Numbered from the stretch's first letter, positions 35,262 to 48,289 are shown. The stretch: 64,000 nt of DNA from Turritopsis dohrnii (GCA_027922465.2 BQMF02000013.1:1916893-1980892); one strand, 5' to 3'. Translations and numbers: made by a program. The notes: generated by a model from the sequence alone, not told the origin.

Positions 35262-36884
35262 TTTATATCTAATTCCCAGCTTTTTCAAAGATTCTAGAAA
35301 GAATCCTATATAATAGAACTTACGATCATCTAACCTCAAAAGATTAACTCTTCCATAAACAATTTGGATTTCAGAAAAATGTATCTACAGAGCATGCAAT
35401 ACTTCAACTGGTTAATGACATCACTGAATCTTTTAACAATGGAAAATATACACTTGGAATATTCATTGACTTGTCAAAAGCATTTGACACAATTGATTAT
35501 AAGATTTTGCTGAAAAAACTTAAATACTATGGCATTAGAGAAAATTCATACAATATTTTGAAAAATTACCTTACAAATCGAAGACAACATGTGACTTATG
35601 GCAGCAACAACATCACTAAAGCATTAAATATGACATGCAGAGTACCCCAGGGTTCAATATTAGGTCATTTACTATTTTTGATATATGTAAACGATTTTGT
35701 AAACTGTTCGTCAATACTGAAACCAGTTATGTTTGCTGACGATACAAATCTGTTCCTTTCAGACAATGATATTCCTAAACGTTTTAATAACATGAACAAA
35801 GAATTAAAAAATGTAGCGTTGTGGTTTCAGGTAAATAAATTATCTTTAAATGCTAAGAAAACAAACTTAACACTTTTCCATACTTCCAAGAAAAAAAATA
35901 CAATAGAACTAAATCTTCCACTATTAGAAATAAATAACACAAAAATAACCAGACAAACAGTCACAAAGTTCCTTGGAATTTACGTAGATGAAAATCTGAC
36001 ATGGACGAATCAAATTGAGTACGTGCACTCAAAAGGAATTGGCGCATTATATAAAGCTAAAACCATTTTGAACAAACATCTATTAAAGCAACCTTATTAT
36101 TCTTTTGTACATAGTCACTTAAGCTATGCAAATGTCATATGGGCTAGCACACAAAAAAGTAAACTAACATCTCTTTTCCAACGTCAGAAGCATGCCATCA
36201 GAGTTATACACAATAAAGATCGTTTTACTCATACAAAACCTCTCTTTGCAGAATCCTTCATACCAACACTATACGAACTTAACATTTTCCAAACTCTAAT
36301 TTTTATGTTAAAGTGCAAAACGAAGCAATCACCATCTGTTTTTCATAGTCTTTACACGCTCAAACCCCAAAACAAATATACAACTCGAAATTCAAGAATT
36401 TTGCTTAAGCCGATGTTCAAAAATAAGCTCAGTCAATTTAACATTTCATATCGTGGATCACACTTGTGGAATGCTCTCGTTTCATCATCGAATTCTCTTT
36501 CAGATATTGAATATGTTCCTCAATTTAAGAAATTATTAAAAACAATCAAATTTGAAAATATCCTTCAATATTTTTGATCAATTTTCAAGTCAAGTCTAGT
36601 TACATACTTATTCCCTTTTAACAATTTGATAAAATTGTAAGATTGTAACATTTACGCTGTGTAATCACTCGGTTCTCGGCGATAAGATCATTCATGATCT
36701 TCTACGAGTTTCCCGTGTTACTTGAAACAATATGTACAAGGACGATCTATATTTCAGATAGTTTATGTAAACATTCTTATATCTACTATATATATGATAA
36801 AGACTTTTAATTGAAAATTTTTTAACAGTTACGGACTTGTAATGTTTCTTAACTAAAAATATATCAATCAATCAATCAATCAAT
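35262..36884 (+). mobile_element. CR1/L2-type LINE, 5'-truncated
   Basis: The reverse transcriptase frame is open from 35349 to 36577 (409 codons), with a stop at 35346 separating it from more RT upstream (KILERIL at about 35285). Motifs in order: QFGFQKNVSTEHAI, FIDLSKAFDTIDY, PQGSILGHLLFLIYVNDF, the catalytic FADDTNLFLS, KLSLNAKKT, TKFLGIYVDENLTW, then the C-terminal QKHAIRVI and GSHLWNAL. The endonuclease is missing. The 3' end is an ATCA microsatellite tail at 36862-36884. The RT core looks intact, so the copy is fairly young, but the missing 5' half and the upstream stop make it non-autonomous. Confidence 0.85.
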
Positions 36885-37707
36885 TTGCGTTTATCATAGG
36901 CGCTTTGGTGAAGCTTTGGTGGACACTCAGCTTTATCGTTGCCATGGAGACCAAGTTATGAGCAAAAACGAGAAATAATATTTTGGAAGTTCAAAAACTG
37001 ACTTCCATCAGTTTTGAAATTCTTCAAAATGCCACAAAAAAAATCAATTTTGATTTTTAGGAAAGAAATTTTTTAATGACGTTGTTTTAGTTGAAAAAAA
37101 GGGGATTAAAATGTAATTATGAGGATTAGAAGCATGATGATGTTTTTTAAGGATTGAAAAATTGAAAGTAAAAATGTAAATAATAATTTTTATTACCAGA
37201 GGCGAAATCTCGATTTACTTTTTAAAAGCTTAAATCTTCGCTATCAGAAACTTACAAATAATTTTATAACGAGGATGCTTAAGAAGGTATGTGTTGAGTT
37301 CTTCAAATATTCAAAGGACTATATTTATTTAGAAATTATTAGAAAATGTGTTCATATTTTTGAAAATAATGACTGTTTAATTAGGGCTGTTTTTTGTTGC
37401 AGCTATTGTATTATTCATGAGCCTGTCCAGCAAGTTCTGTGTTTGAAGATAATGAACTGTTGTGAAAGCTGTAAGAAAAATAATGAAAACGGCTGTTAAG
37501 AACAAATTCTCCATGAGAGATCTAGTCATTTATTTATTTCGTTTGCTTTCTATTTTGATCTTTGTCAGCTGCCGTTTTAAGGCTCATTTCTGTTATTGCA
37601 ATGAAGAATTCCCATTGCTGGCATCAGCATCACTATCTGCAACCCTCATTTATATTTGTAATAGCTTATTTTTGGAAGGGACATTTGAAATTGTTTAAGA
37701 ATATTAA
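36885..37707. other. Non-coding stretch
   Basis: ORFs at 37275 and 37462 overlap in different frames and show no domain; no gene is called. Confidence 0.4.
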
Positions 37708-37923
37708 AGCCTGATTCATACTTGAAAACCAAACTCAAATGAAGTAAACATGCGCAGTAGTGCATGAACTAAGGTCATTTTGGATGCAACAGGTAAAGCA
37801 AAATACCAAAAAATTGCCCATGCATAGTTCTTCTCCCTTGCTACCCTTCCTTCATTTGTGCTCACACAGTGCTTGCTTCTGCTTCTACTTCTGCGTCTCC
37901 GCTGCACAAGTGTGAATGAAGCT
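37708..37923. mobile_element. MITE, AGCCTGATTCATACTTG ends
   Basis: The ends AGCCTGATTCATACTTG and CAAGTGTGAATGAAGCT are inverted repeats flanked by TAA on both sides (37705-37707 and 37924-37926). The 216-bp element is related at its ends to that at 5971-6210. A 3-bp TAA duplication fits a PIF/Harbinger-like element. Confidence 0.6.
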
Positions 37924-38327
37924 TAAAGCGATTATAGTATCATGCTAATGAGCCAATAATCTAAACAAATCTGTTGTCATGACAATAACGTCACATCAAT
38001 ATGTCTTTTTATTACAATGGAGCTGTTTTTTGTATTAAATCAATGCTTTGTGGGCACTTCTAACAGAGATTTTTACGACCAATATCACAAACATTTTTTA
38101 AATTAAAATGTAAACGGCTTTCTGATGTTATTTACAAGCTAATACTCTGTTGAAACTAAAAATCAAACAAACATCACGAAAATAAATTTTAAGTACTGAT
38201 GTGTATTAAAAGAAATCTTATCTTAGTGACTATAATGGACCTCCATGAGAACTAAGCAGCAGGTTGATATATGAAGTGTACACAAAGCATCTAGATACCA
38301 GAAAAATGAAATAATAAATAACATTAA

Positions 38328-39198
38328 ACTAGCCGCCAAGGCGGCGTCGCTCGCCGCCCATGTCCACTGTCCATGTATCACTGTATCAATAAACGTAAAA
38401 TTTCCTTATAAACGGCTCGTACAACTTGTGTTCAACCAGAAGCAGATTCGAAGTCACAACCTCTGGTAAAACCGATCTTTTATCAGTGTAACAATACACT
38501 CAAAACGTATAGAGAGAAAACTTCAACTTTTTATTAGCTTTTGTTTTAAAAAAGTTACGCGCTCTAACATGGGTGCTATCAAACGTAAGGGGGAAATGGT
38601 TTCTCTTCTTAAAAAGTTCACACGGAGGAGAGAAAAAAGGCACGTGCTAAATGAATAAATAGAATAAAAAAACGTTCGATCAGAACGCTTAACAATTAAA
38701 AGAAGAAATTAATTTATTAAAAGAAAAGCAAAAAAAAAAAAAAAAAAAAAAAACATTTTGTTTTGATATGATACTCTTTTTTTACCAATCGGTTTTTAAA
38801 CATTTTGATTGCTCAAAAAAAATGTTCACCCGTCTCAGACAGTCAGGCAAGAGTCAGTGGCAAACCGAACATATGCTGCCACGTTCTGCCACTGCTGCTT
38901 TTTGTCCAAAATGTTTAATCAGTTAGTTTCTTTGTATTTAGTTGATGTACTGTTTTCAAAGCCAAGTCAACGTGGAATATAAAACTAACAATAATGATAA
39001 AAACAAAACGTTATTCCTATTAGTTCATCAGCCAAAAAAAGTCACGTTCGATTGGGGTTGCAATGTATTTGCTTCGAACTCACGTCGCACAAAATAAAAT
39101 AAAATAATCACTCTCACAACTCAATCTACCATTTTGCGTGACTTACAAACAAAAAAACGCACAAACAAACAAACAGAGAATCGGCTATTAATATATAG
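38328..39198. repeat. 0.9-kb tandem duplication, unit 1
   Basis: It starts ACTAGCCGCCAAGGCGGCG, which contains a GCCGCC-AA-GGCGGC hairpin, and ends GGCTATTAATATATAG. It is repeated head-to-tail by 39199-40148. Shared internal landmarks are TTACGCGCTC, CGTTCGATCAGA, ACATATGCTGCCACGTT and CACGTTCGATTGGGGTTGC. There is no ORF of note; a poly-A run lies at about 38731. Confidence 0.8.
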
Positions 39199-40148
39199 AC
39201 TAGCCGCCAAGGCGGCGTCGCTCGCCGCCCATATCCACCTGCTCTGTGTATCACTGTATCAATAAACGGCAAATTACTTTATAAACGGCTCATACAACTT
39301 GGAAAAGATTCGAAGTCACAACCTCTGGTGTGCAGTCAGTGTTACATCAGTGTTACATTAACTATTTTTCAGGTTTTTCATTATGTGTGACTTATTTATT
39401 TTTTAAAACTAATCGTTGATCAGTACAACAATACACTCAAAACGTAGGAAGAACAACTTCCACTTTTATTAGCTTTTGTAAAAAAGCTTTTTTAAAAAAG
39501 TTACGCGCTCAAACATGGGTGCTATCAAACAGGTCGAAAATGGTTTCTCTTCTTAAAATGTTCACACGGGAGGAGAGAAAAAATGCACGTGCTAAATGAA
39601 TAAAGAGAATAAAAAAAACGTTCGATCAGATTAAAATAGATTAAAAGAAATCGATTAAAAGAAATTAAGACAACTATTACGACAAAAGCAAAAAAAAAAA
39701 AAACATTTTGTTTTTATATGATACTCTTTTTTTACCTATCGGTTTTTAAACATTTTGATTGCTCAAAAAAAAAGGTCACCCAGTCAGGCAAGAGTTAGTG
39801 GCAAACCGAACATATGCTGCCACGTTTTGCCACTGCTGCTTTTTGTCCAAAATGTTTAATAAGTTAGTTTCTTTGTATTTAGTTGATGTACTGCTTTCAA
39901 AGCCAAGTCAATGTGGAATATAAAACAAACAATAATGATAAAAACAAAACGTTATTCCTATTAGTTCATCAGCCAAAAAAAGTCACGTTCGATTGGGGTT
40001 GCAATGTATTTGCTTCGAACTCACGTCGCACACAAAAAAAGAAATAATTTCGCTCACAACTTAATCTACCATTTTGCGTGACTTACAAACAAACAAACAA
40101 ACAGACAGACAGACAGACAGACAGAGAATCGGCTATTAATATATAGAC
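39199..40148. repeat. 0.9-kb tandem duplication, unit 2
   Basis: Second unit, longer by about 65 bp around 39327-39420 and carrying an ACAG microsatellite near 40100-40122. It ends with the same GGCTATTAATATATAGAC, which suggests an element flanked by shared junction sequence. It ends about 150 bp before the LRR receptor exon. Confidence 0.8.
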
Positions 40149-40297
40149 TTCTCCGCATACAGAAATTAAGGAGAAAAGAAACCTAATGTTAATACTTTAC
40201 AAAATACTTCCTAACCTGGGAACTACATGTTGCAAGAAAGGAGTTTGAAAATTGGGAAGGACGTTTTATGATAATCTCTATAAACTATTCCTTTTTA

Positions 40298-43200
40298 GAT
40301 CAGCATGACTTGGTTTTATTTGGCCATGTTGTTTATAATAGTGACTTCAAAATATCCTTCACAAGCATGTCCTGTAACCTGCCGGTGTCTTAGAACATTG
40401 GTTACCTGTTCTAGCAGGAATGAAAAACGACTTCCCGACAGTTTCCCCACTGCAACAAAAAACCTTCACATCCTTTATAATCAATTAGGGGACATAAATG
40501 GATCATCTTTTTCAAAATCACCATCTATTACTTATATTACTATTTATGGTCGAGAATTAAAACATCTTTCCCCGTTGATGTTTGGAAATTTGCCCATGCT
40601 TAGAAGCCTCTCTTTGATTTTACCGATTGAAGAAATTGCTAATGCAACATTTAAGGGACTGCCAGCTATTCAGGGCATTTCTATATCGTCAACAGCTTTG
40701 AAAAGAATGTATGATCACTCATTTTCCAATGAAAACCTTCAAAGTTTGGAAATTAGTGGGATCCAGGCACCTGACTTTTTTACCGTTTTTAAAGATCTCC
40801 CAAAGTTGAAGCGCCTAACAATTTCATCAAGTTTCATACAGAAGATTCATAACGACTCATTTCTGTCTTTGCAATCTTTGAAAACACTTGCGATAAGACA
40901 TAACAAAGGCAGCCTTGATTTGTCATTTCTTAAGTTCCTTCATAAGTTGGAATCACTGGATTTGCAATACAGCAAGATATCAGGCAATCTGACACTCCAA
41001 AACTTTACCAAACTTTTTAGTTTAACCTTATCCGGCATTGACCTCAATACAGTAAACAGTATTCAATTTCCAATGGCACTGCGAAAGATTGAACTTTTCA
41101 ATACAAAATTAACAAAGGACTTCCTACAACACATCGAAGATTTGCACTTAACTCAAATTCTTTTCAATAACAACAATTTATCTCATTGGGATGGAAACGA
41201 ATTTAACAAGCTTTCAACTTTAAAAACTTTGCACTTGGTGAATGTTACGATACCACTGCTGCATCTTTTTAACCTTACCAAATTAAATGAATTGAATTTA
41301 AACTACAACCAAGATCTAGCAAAACAATTACGTTTAATACATCTACCAAATTTGAATAGGTTATGGTTAAATGGCATGTCTATATTAGATGAAGATTTGG
41401 TTCTGTTAAATGAATTGCCAAGTATCAACAGACTTTTACTTAGAGGAAATCATATACAAATCCTTAAAAATTTAACATTTCAAAAACAGTCAAAATTGAT
41501 TTATCTTGACTTGAGCCAGAATGATATACACACAATAGAAGAGGATGCATTTTACAATTTGACACGTTTGAAGAACGTAAAGCTTGACGGAAATGAACTT
41601 TTTAATACTATGAATCCATTGGCAGATAAAAACCAATCAGGATTATCTATTAGCCCATTTAGGTGGATAAAAGTGCCTTTCTATTTGGATATCTCATCAA
41701 ACAATCTCGAATATCTTACTGATGACTTAATTCCAGAAATGTGCCACCAGATGGTTATTACCGAAAATCGCCTTAAATACATCAGAGTCAATAAAAACAA
41801 TAGCCGTTTACAACATTTGTTCGCTGGTTTAAACTTATATTTAAAAGAAATCGAAATCTCGCGTAACGCATTACCGAACTTAAGGCAATTATCAGTGGAA
41901 AATAGTCCAGTGCATTGCACATGTTCCATGAAGGCATTAGCATTGAGAAAAGACCTAAACATGTTTGGATCATGTTATCAACCACACTGGTTAAAAGGTA
42001 TTTCAATGTAGGATCTCCACGACAAAAATCCTTGCGCCAACAACGGAACATGTGCATATACCGAAGATGGCAATTATTGCAACTGCACTTCAAGATTTTA
42101 TGGAAAGTTTTGTGAGATCAAAAGGACACCATGTTCTCCTGACCCATGCATCAATGGATTTTGTGAGCTGGTCAGTGACTCGTTTGTCTGCCGCTGCGAT
42201 GACAATTACGTTGGAACCTTATGTGGCTTTAGGAGATTGTGCAAACCAAATTCCTGTTTCAACAATGCGTAGAAGGGAATGATAAGTGCATTTGTCAATG
42301 CAAATTTAGTTTTGCTGGAGAGAAATGTGAAACAAGAATTATCGTTGTGATTGAAGAAAAATCATCCTCAGACAAACACATCATATATATTGGATCTGCT
42401 GGATTTGCCTTCCTTGTTTTGATACTGATAATTATCATTTTTGCCTTAATTTGCTGCAAGGTTAGGATTTGTAATGGTGTCTGTGTGTCTATAGAAAAAT
42501 GAAATGAAAAATTAATAATACCGAAAATCCTATAGAACATAGTCTTCATTTTTTATCTTCTCCTTATTTAGAATGAATGAAATTTTGTATATAATGTGGT
42601 TTACATATTCTTTAGAGATCAGCACGGCATGCTGAACCCGATCTCGGTAACAACAACCATTCATTACAGGTATCAATTTAATGAATTTTCTTTTCAAAAA
42701 CATAACATTTCCAATGAAAATCCGTTCTTAATTTCTTGCTGTTTTTCTTATCATATAGGCACAACAATATATGGATCTTGTCTATGTCAGCAACTCAAAG
42801 ACCTGTGAGAATATCCAACCAGTATGTTATAATATTGTCTTGATGTTAAAGAGAAAATTTCACTACAGCACAGCAAATGAATTTTGGCTGTTCCGTTATG
42901 CAAGAAAATGTGATATGCAAATAAGCGGATCTTAAATGGCGTAATTAATCAGCAAAAAACTAATTTGATTGGGCAGAAACTTAACGCCTGGTCTTTTTCA
43001 AGTCATACAAACCATCGCCAAAGTGCGAATCGCTAATAGTCGAATAGAATATAGACCACGTGACTTATTACATCAAGGTTCTATGCAATGAGTTACTAGT
43101 TTTATTTAATGAAAACATTTAATTCATACTTCTTTCTTTTTATGGGAATTGCTTAAACGCTAAGAGCTTTTCTGTATTAGCAAATGGTCTTCAGTCAATG

Positions 43201-43579
43201 AAACCGCTTTATTTCTTAAATACTTTTCTAGGCTAGAAGAAATTATGTTTAAAATGTGTGTGCATTAAAAGTAAAGTTGTTGCAACCCTTCTTGACATTT
43301 TTCACATCGTTACTTATCAAAGAATTTGACAAACGATTTTTTAATTTTAGCGTTAAAAACGAAAAATCTTAATCTGATTTCACTTGAAATTTTTAATTTT
43401 CTAGATAAGACAAGATGATGAATATGATGATGTCCAAGATACTAAAACGGATATCGAAAGAGGCGATAAAAAACGACGGCAGTTACGAATTTGATTTAGA
43501 AGTTGAACAAAACAACATCTCTTACGTCGATATGGAAATGTATGCATCAAAGAATGAATCGTCTGATCTCGAATCATAG
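40298..43579 (+). pseudogene. LRR-EGF-transmembrane receptor with tyrosine-rich tail, disrupted
   Basis: The main exon follows an acceptor (ATTCCTTTTTAG) with ATG at 40305: signal peptide, LRR N-cap (CPVTCRC), roughly eighteen leucine-rich repeats to residue 490, and a C-cap near 535 (SPVHCTC). TAG at 42009-42011 then interrupts an in-frame continuation: two EGF modules (42030-42225), a frame change near 42268, a third EGF (to about 42335), and a membrane span (IIYIGSAGFAFLVLILIIII). A donor after ICCK (42460) leads to phase-0 exons 42616-42669, 42759-42821 (YMDL, YVSN) and 43405-43579 (EYDDV, then after a shift in an A6 run near 43468, YEFDL, YVDM, ESSDLES stop). Receptor role is inferred from architecture. 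As given the first ORF would make only a 568-residue secreted LRR protein. Confidence 0.7.
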
Positions 43580-44329
43580 ACCAAGAGACTTGTTTTGACA
43601 CGCAACAAAAGTGATACTTGTAAAAACGATAAAGGTTACATCAAGGAACACCGTTTTGATTTTATTCCAAACAGTTGTCAATATTCATTGCGACAAAGTA
43701 CCTTTCATGAGATTGCTGTGGTATATTTGTAAGTCTAAAGAAATAGCATAGCAAAATTTATTAAGTGACGACCTTTAAAAACATCATATTCATTTTTTTG
43801 TTATATTATCATTAATCATTTTTCTTCCCATGTAATTTAGATATTGACGCGTATATTATTTTATCTTGTATGGAACACTGTCAGTCTAATACATTTGGTT
43901 TATATTTCCTTGCAAATTTACTCACAAGGTTTAGAATATCAGCAAAAATTTCTTAAAAAGACAAATTCATTTCCATGTTTACTACGAGAAGCTTATTGAT
44001 CACCGTCGACCTATCAGTGTGATCTAAAGGATTTACGAGATATAAAAATTTGATTTTTCATTTTTCATTTTTTGACAACTATGATAAAAACTTTGAAGCA
44101 AATGCGACTCTATCTGTCCTACAACGTTGGACAAAAATATTCGATTTTTTTTAAATTCACATCTTTTAGACTTGATGATGAAATACAAAACCTCGCCATC
44201 CGAAACGGTAACGACGATGAAAAATATCAAAGTAATTTTTTCTCACTTTTTCAACTCACACTCACTGACACAAACACATTTTACGAGGTTTACACCGTAA
44301 TGTCTAATGGTACCGATTTGTCAGACAAA
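43580..44329. other. Non-coding stretch
   Basis: Downstream flank of the receptor gene; no gene is recognised. Confidence 0.5.
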
Positions 44330-44727
44330 TACCGTATTTCCTCTAATAAACGCCGCCCTCTGATAAACGCCGCCCTCTATTAAACGCCTCCCTCGATTAA
44401 ACGCCGCATCTTGAGAAGCGGCGTTTATTAGAAAACAGGTTAAACAAGAATTATAAAAAAGTTTCATCTCATACAAGAGAACGGCGACAGTGATATTGCT
44501 CTTCTTTGACATTTTCGTCAACATATCTTTTGTGTAAAACATTTTCACACAATCTTTTCTAACCTTTTTAAGGATAAGGAAACATTATTGTTTAAGTTTG
44601 CTTCTGTCCAATTTTTCATTTTGTAATAAACGCCGCCCTCTAATGAACGCCTCCCTCTATTAAACGCCGCATCCAAAACCTTGAATTTGTAATAAACGCC
44701 GCGGCGTTTATTAGAGGAAATACGGTA
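44330..44727. mobile_element. TIR element with TAATAAACGCCGCCCTC subrepeats
   Basis: The ends TACCGTATTTCCTCTAATAA and TTATTAGAGGAAATACGGTA are perfect inverted repeats; TA at both tips may be the target duplication. Tandem units such as TAATAAACGCCGCCCTC lie inside both arms (44343-44405 and 44625-44700). It is 398 bp with no coding capacity. TA duplication would suggest a mariner-like origin, but this is not proven. Confidence 0.75.
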
Positions 44728-44999
44728 TATTGATAAAGGTGATGCGAAAAACTGAAGTCAGTAATTTTCTACAAAGGAATTCCCATGAGAGGGCCAATCA
44801 CTTGTTTACATTTTTACATGTTTACATGTTTACATACATAAATACTGACAATAAAAATATACTATTCCAGTCAGTAAAAGGAACAAAAGGAATAAAAGTC
44901 AGTGAAGGGTAAACATCAAAACTACACATTCATAGAAAAGTTAAGAACGGTTAAGGCTGTTGAAACAAGCAACCCGACCAACTTGACCACTTACTGCAA

Positions 45000-47900
45000 A
45001 AGTGGGAAGTGAAAGTCCCTCATACAGTAAATAGAGGGAGATCTACCACACCCAAAGTTTCAAATTGAATCAAGACGAAATTATGAACTCTGAAGATACT
45101 GTAGATCAGGAAAAGATTAATGCACAGATCCAGTTGAGAAAAGACTTTGGGGGTCTTGATGGGATTAGAGTTGTTCACAAAACTGTAACGGCTTGGTGAG
45201 CAAAGAGTTTGTCACATCAACTGTAACGGCTTGGTGAGCAAACTCGAAGAATTAATACTGTTAGTAGAAATTTCAGATTTCAATATTATGGCAATATCAG
45301 AGACCCACTTGACAGACGGTATTACCGATGAAGAAGTCACAATAAAAACTATGAAACTCTTCGTAAGGACAGAGACAGCGATACTCCTTGAGCAGGCGTT
45401 GCAATCTACTACAAAGATCACCTGAACATTGAATTTGTGTGGTTGAATGTAAATTTCAAAGGACAAACTACACTCTTTGGTTCCGTATACAGACCCCTAG
45501 ATCAAAAGATCTTTCTGAAAAATTTCAAATCATTGCTTGACAGAATTGGACACTGAACAAACATCGTCATCCTAGGTGATTTCAACATTTACCTCTCTGC
45601 GAACATTCAAACGGATGCAAACAAGAAGAAGATCATTTATGACTACAAGCTACTTCTATCAAGTAATAACCTCACCAATGTAATATTGATATTTGCAGTA
45701 CTCTGTTTTAAACGTACTCTATACCCACCATATTACATAATGACAAATAAATACAAAAGTGTTGACCTTGAAAAACTTTAGGTTGACATGAGCCAGGTTC
45801 CCTGGTCAACAATATCAATATTTGATGATATTCATGATACAAACTGGTGCATGTGAGAAAAGTCAACCATGGATGAATGGTATGTTGAGAAAAAAACCTA
45901 AAAAACCACCGCTATAAGTTGCTCAAATTAGCTCAAAAACACCAAAAAATTCTGTAGCACGGAAAGAGTACAAACAAGCAAGAAACCAATGTACAAGATT
46001 AATAAGAGAAACAAAAAATCGCTACTGGAGGGACAAATTCGCAATTTCTAATTCTAGCAAGGAATTTTGGTCATTAATAAAGTCTTTTCGTGTAAATCAT
46101 AGGTCAAAAATTGGTCCAATTAAAGACAGCAATGGGAACATGGTAACTGATGACCATCAAAAAGCAAGCGTTTCAAATAACTACTTTGCAAATATTGGCA
46201 AAAACATGGCAAATTTGCATAACTCGACAGTTGATAAACCTTAATCTACAGAGTCACGCCAATCTGTTCAAAGATTTAAATTGACACCAACGACCTTGAG
46301 AATCAATTTTATAAATTATCCAAGGCGGGAAAATTGTCAGGACTTGACAATTATGTGCAAAAGACTTTCACATGATCGGAAAACCAGTGTTAGAGGGTCT
46401 GAGACATCAGTTCCAAAAAAGCATTGACACTCTGAAAATACCAGCAACATGAAAAAAAGCACGAGTTTCTTGCATCTACAAAAACAAAGGTGCAAAAAGT
46501 GAATATGAGAATTACCGACCAGTCTCACTTTTAAGCATACCAAGTAAATTAATGGAATGCATCACCTGCAAGACCATTGACGATCATTTAGAAAAACATG
46601 CTCTCCTCTATAACCAACAGTGGGGTTTCACAAAAAAGCATTCTACAGAAATATCACTTCTGCAGATGACAGAAACGTGGCGCAAATACCTTGCAAATAT
46701 GTTTGTTGGTTTTTGACAGTCTAGATCACAATATCATTCTGAAAAAACTTTCTGCTAGTGGACTTTCAGACAACTTGTATGAATGGATTGCAAATTACCT
46801 ATCAAACCACCAACAAGTCACCTTATTAAATAGAAAAGTTTCATCAGAGAAGAAAGTGGAGTGTGGGGCCCCACAGGGATCATTACTTGGTCCAAGGATG
46901 TATTTATTATCTGATAACGATATACCAAATGAGAGGCTTACCAAGCTTGCTTAATGAAGTATACCTACAAGGAATCTTACCGAGCGTAACACACAGTTTG
47001 TGAATCTGGGGTAACGGTACAAAAATGTATATGGAAATGTTGAAGATCTGCACATAAAGGCAGCAAAATTCATTGACCGAATTAAGAAAGGCATACCCAA
47101 TGATCAAGTGTTACCGGTAGCAGGATGGAGGTCATTGAACTGGTTATACAAAAGCCGTATAAGCTGCCTTACCTACAAAATAATGAGAAATCTGACTCCT
47201 GAGACATTATCAATGTGGATAATGAAGATCAATCGCCACCTGAGAAACAACCACAGAGTGGAGCTATCACGATTTCAGAAAATTTCCTACAAGAAATCTT
47301 TCGCTTACCGCTCATGTATGTTATGAAACCAGTTACCTAACCAATGATAAAGAAACGTTGTCCTCTTTCAAGAAAGAGTAGAGCAAAAATATGGATAAAA
47401 TTGTTTTCGATAGGGTTTGGGAAGATGAAAATTTTGTTTATTACTAGAAATTGAGATTTACATTCACATTTTTTATTTGATTTTGATTTTGTTAGGTTTT
47501 CACTTCGCTCTCTATTCTGATAGAATTTTGTATCAATTCACAATCATCTCTTTATTTTCTTCTCCTAAAATTTATACTTTTATGGTTTATTTGAGATTTT
47601 GACTTTCAAAATCAAGTTTTAGTTGTTTGGATATGGATTTAGAAATTTTAGGATTTTATTATCATTAACATCTGTAAATATAAATTTCAATTCTTATTAT
47701 TCACCTCTTAAGATTTCATTCCCATTTTCCACATTTACATTTTGGTCCTACAATTTCGAGTTTTACTTTTCGAATTATGCTTTGTCAAACTTGCCAATGC
47801 TTAACTTTCGCTACTAGCACACTTCCCTGAGAAAAATTAACAAAGTCCTTAAAGACTCAACGTAATTATATACTATATTTTTATCAATTAACTTATTTTA

Positions 47901-48002
47901 TAACTAATTTTTATTTAATTTTTTATGTAAGTCCACATCAGTTGAAAACTGTAACTTTTAACCTACGGAAAATAAATAATAAATAAATAATAAGTAAATA
48001 AA
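45000..48002 (+). mobile_element. Decayed LINE (endonuclease + RT), internally deleted
   Basis: Endonuclease segments: NGLVSKLEELILLVEISDF and IMAISETHL (45225-45310), then VILGDFNIYLS (about 45570). RT segments: NYRPVSLLSIPSKLMECI (about 46510-46565), FTKKHSTEISLLQM (46627), LDHNIILKKL, and GAPQGSLLGPRM (46866). Directly after GPRM the frame jumps to YLLSDNDI, so the catalytic FADD segment is deleted. The thumb and C-terminal parts follow in several frames (ILPSVTHSL, FRKISYKKSF region near 47275). Tail: AATA microsatellite 47970-48002. A 24-bp phrase (CTGTAACGGCTTGGTGAGCA) is duplicated at 45181 and 45219. Clearly dead. Confidence 0.75.
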
Positions 48003-48289
48003 CTTCGTTTGTTTGCAATTTTGATATTTGACGGCTGCTCCCATCCAGACTCTTTTCTTATTCTTCTGACGAGGGATTTCCACTGCTGACAACTGCAAAT
48101 CTCATTGGTATTTATAGTTAGTTACCTATATTGCATATTTGTTGAAAAATAATCTAAATTACTTTTTCTGTTGTGGAAAACGTTCTGTTCTATTAGTTTT
48201 GGTTACTAAAATAAAAGTGAATATTAAAAATAAACAAGAAGCCGCTTGGCTTGAAGACTTCAGGACGTAACACAACGATGCATTATTTA

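Noticed and set aside
39050..39110. Pol III B-box in CTTCGAACTCACG within the tandem duplication
   Set aside because: No A-box at a suitable distance and no tRNA-like folding context.
41995..42012. A 14-nt GT...AG segment (GTATTTCAATGTAG) that would remove the TAG in the LRR gene
   Set aside because: It is far too short for an animal intron, and its removal puts the following EGF modules out of frame.
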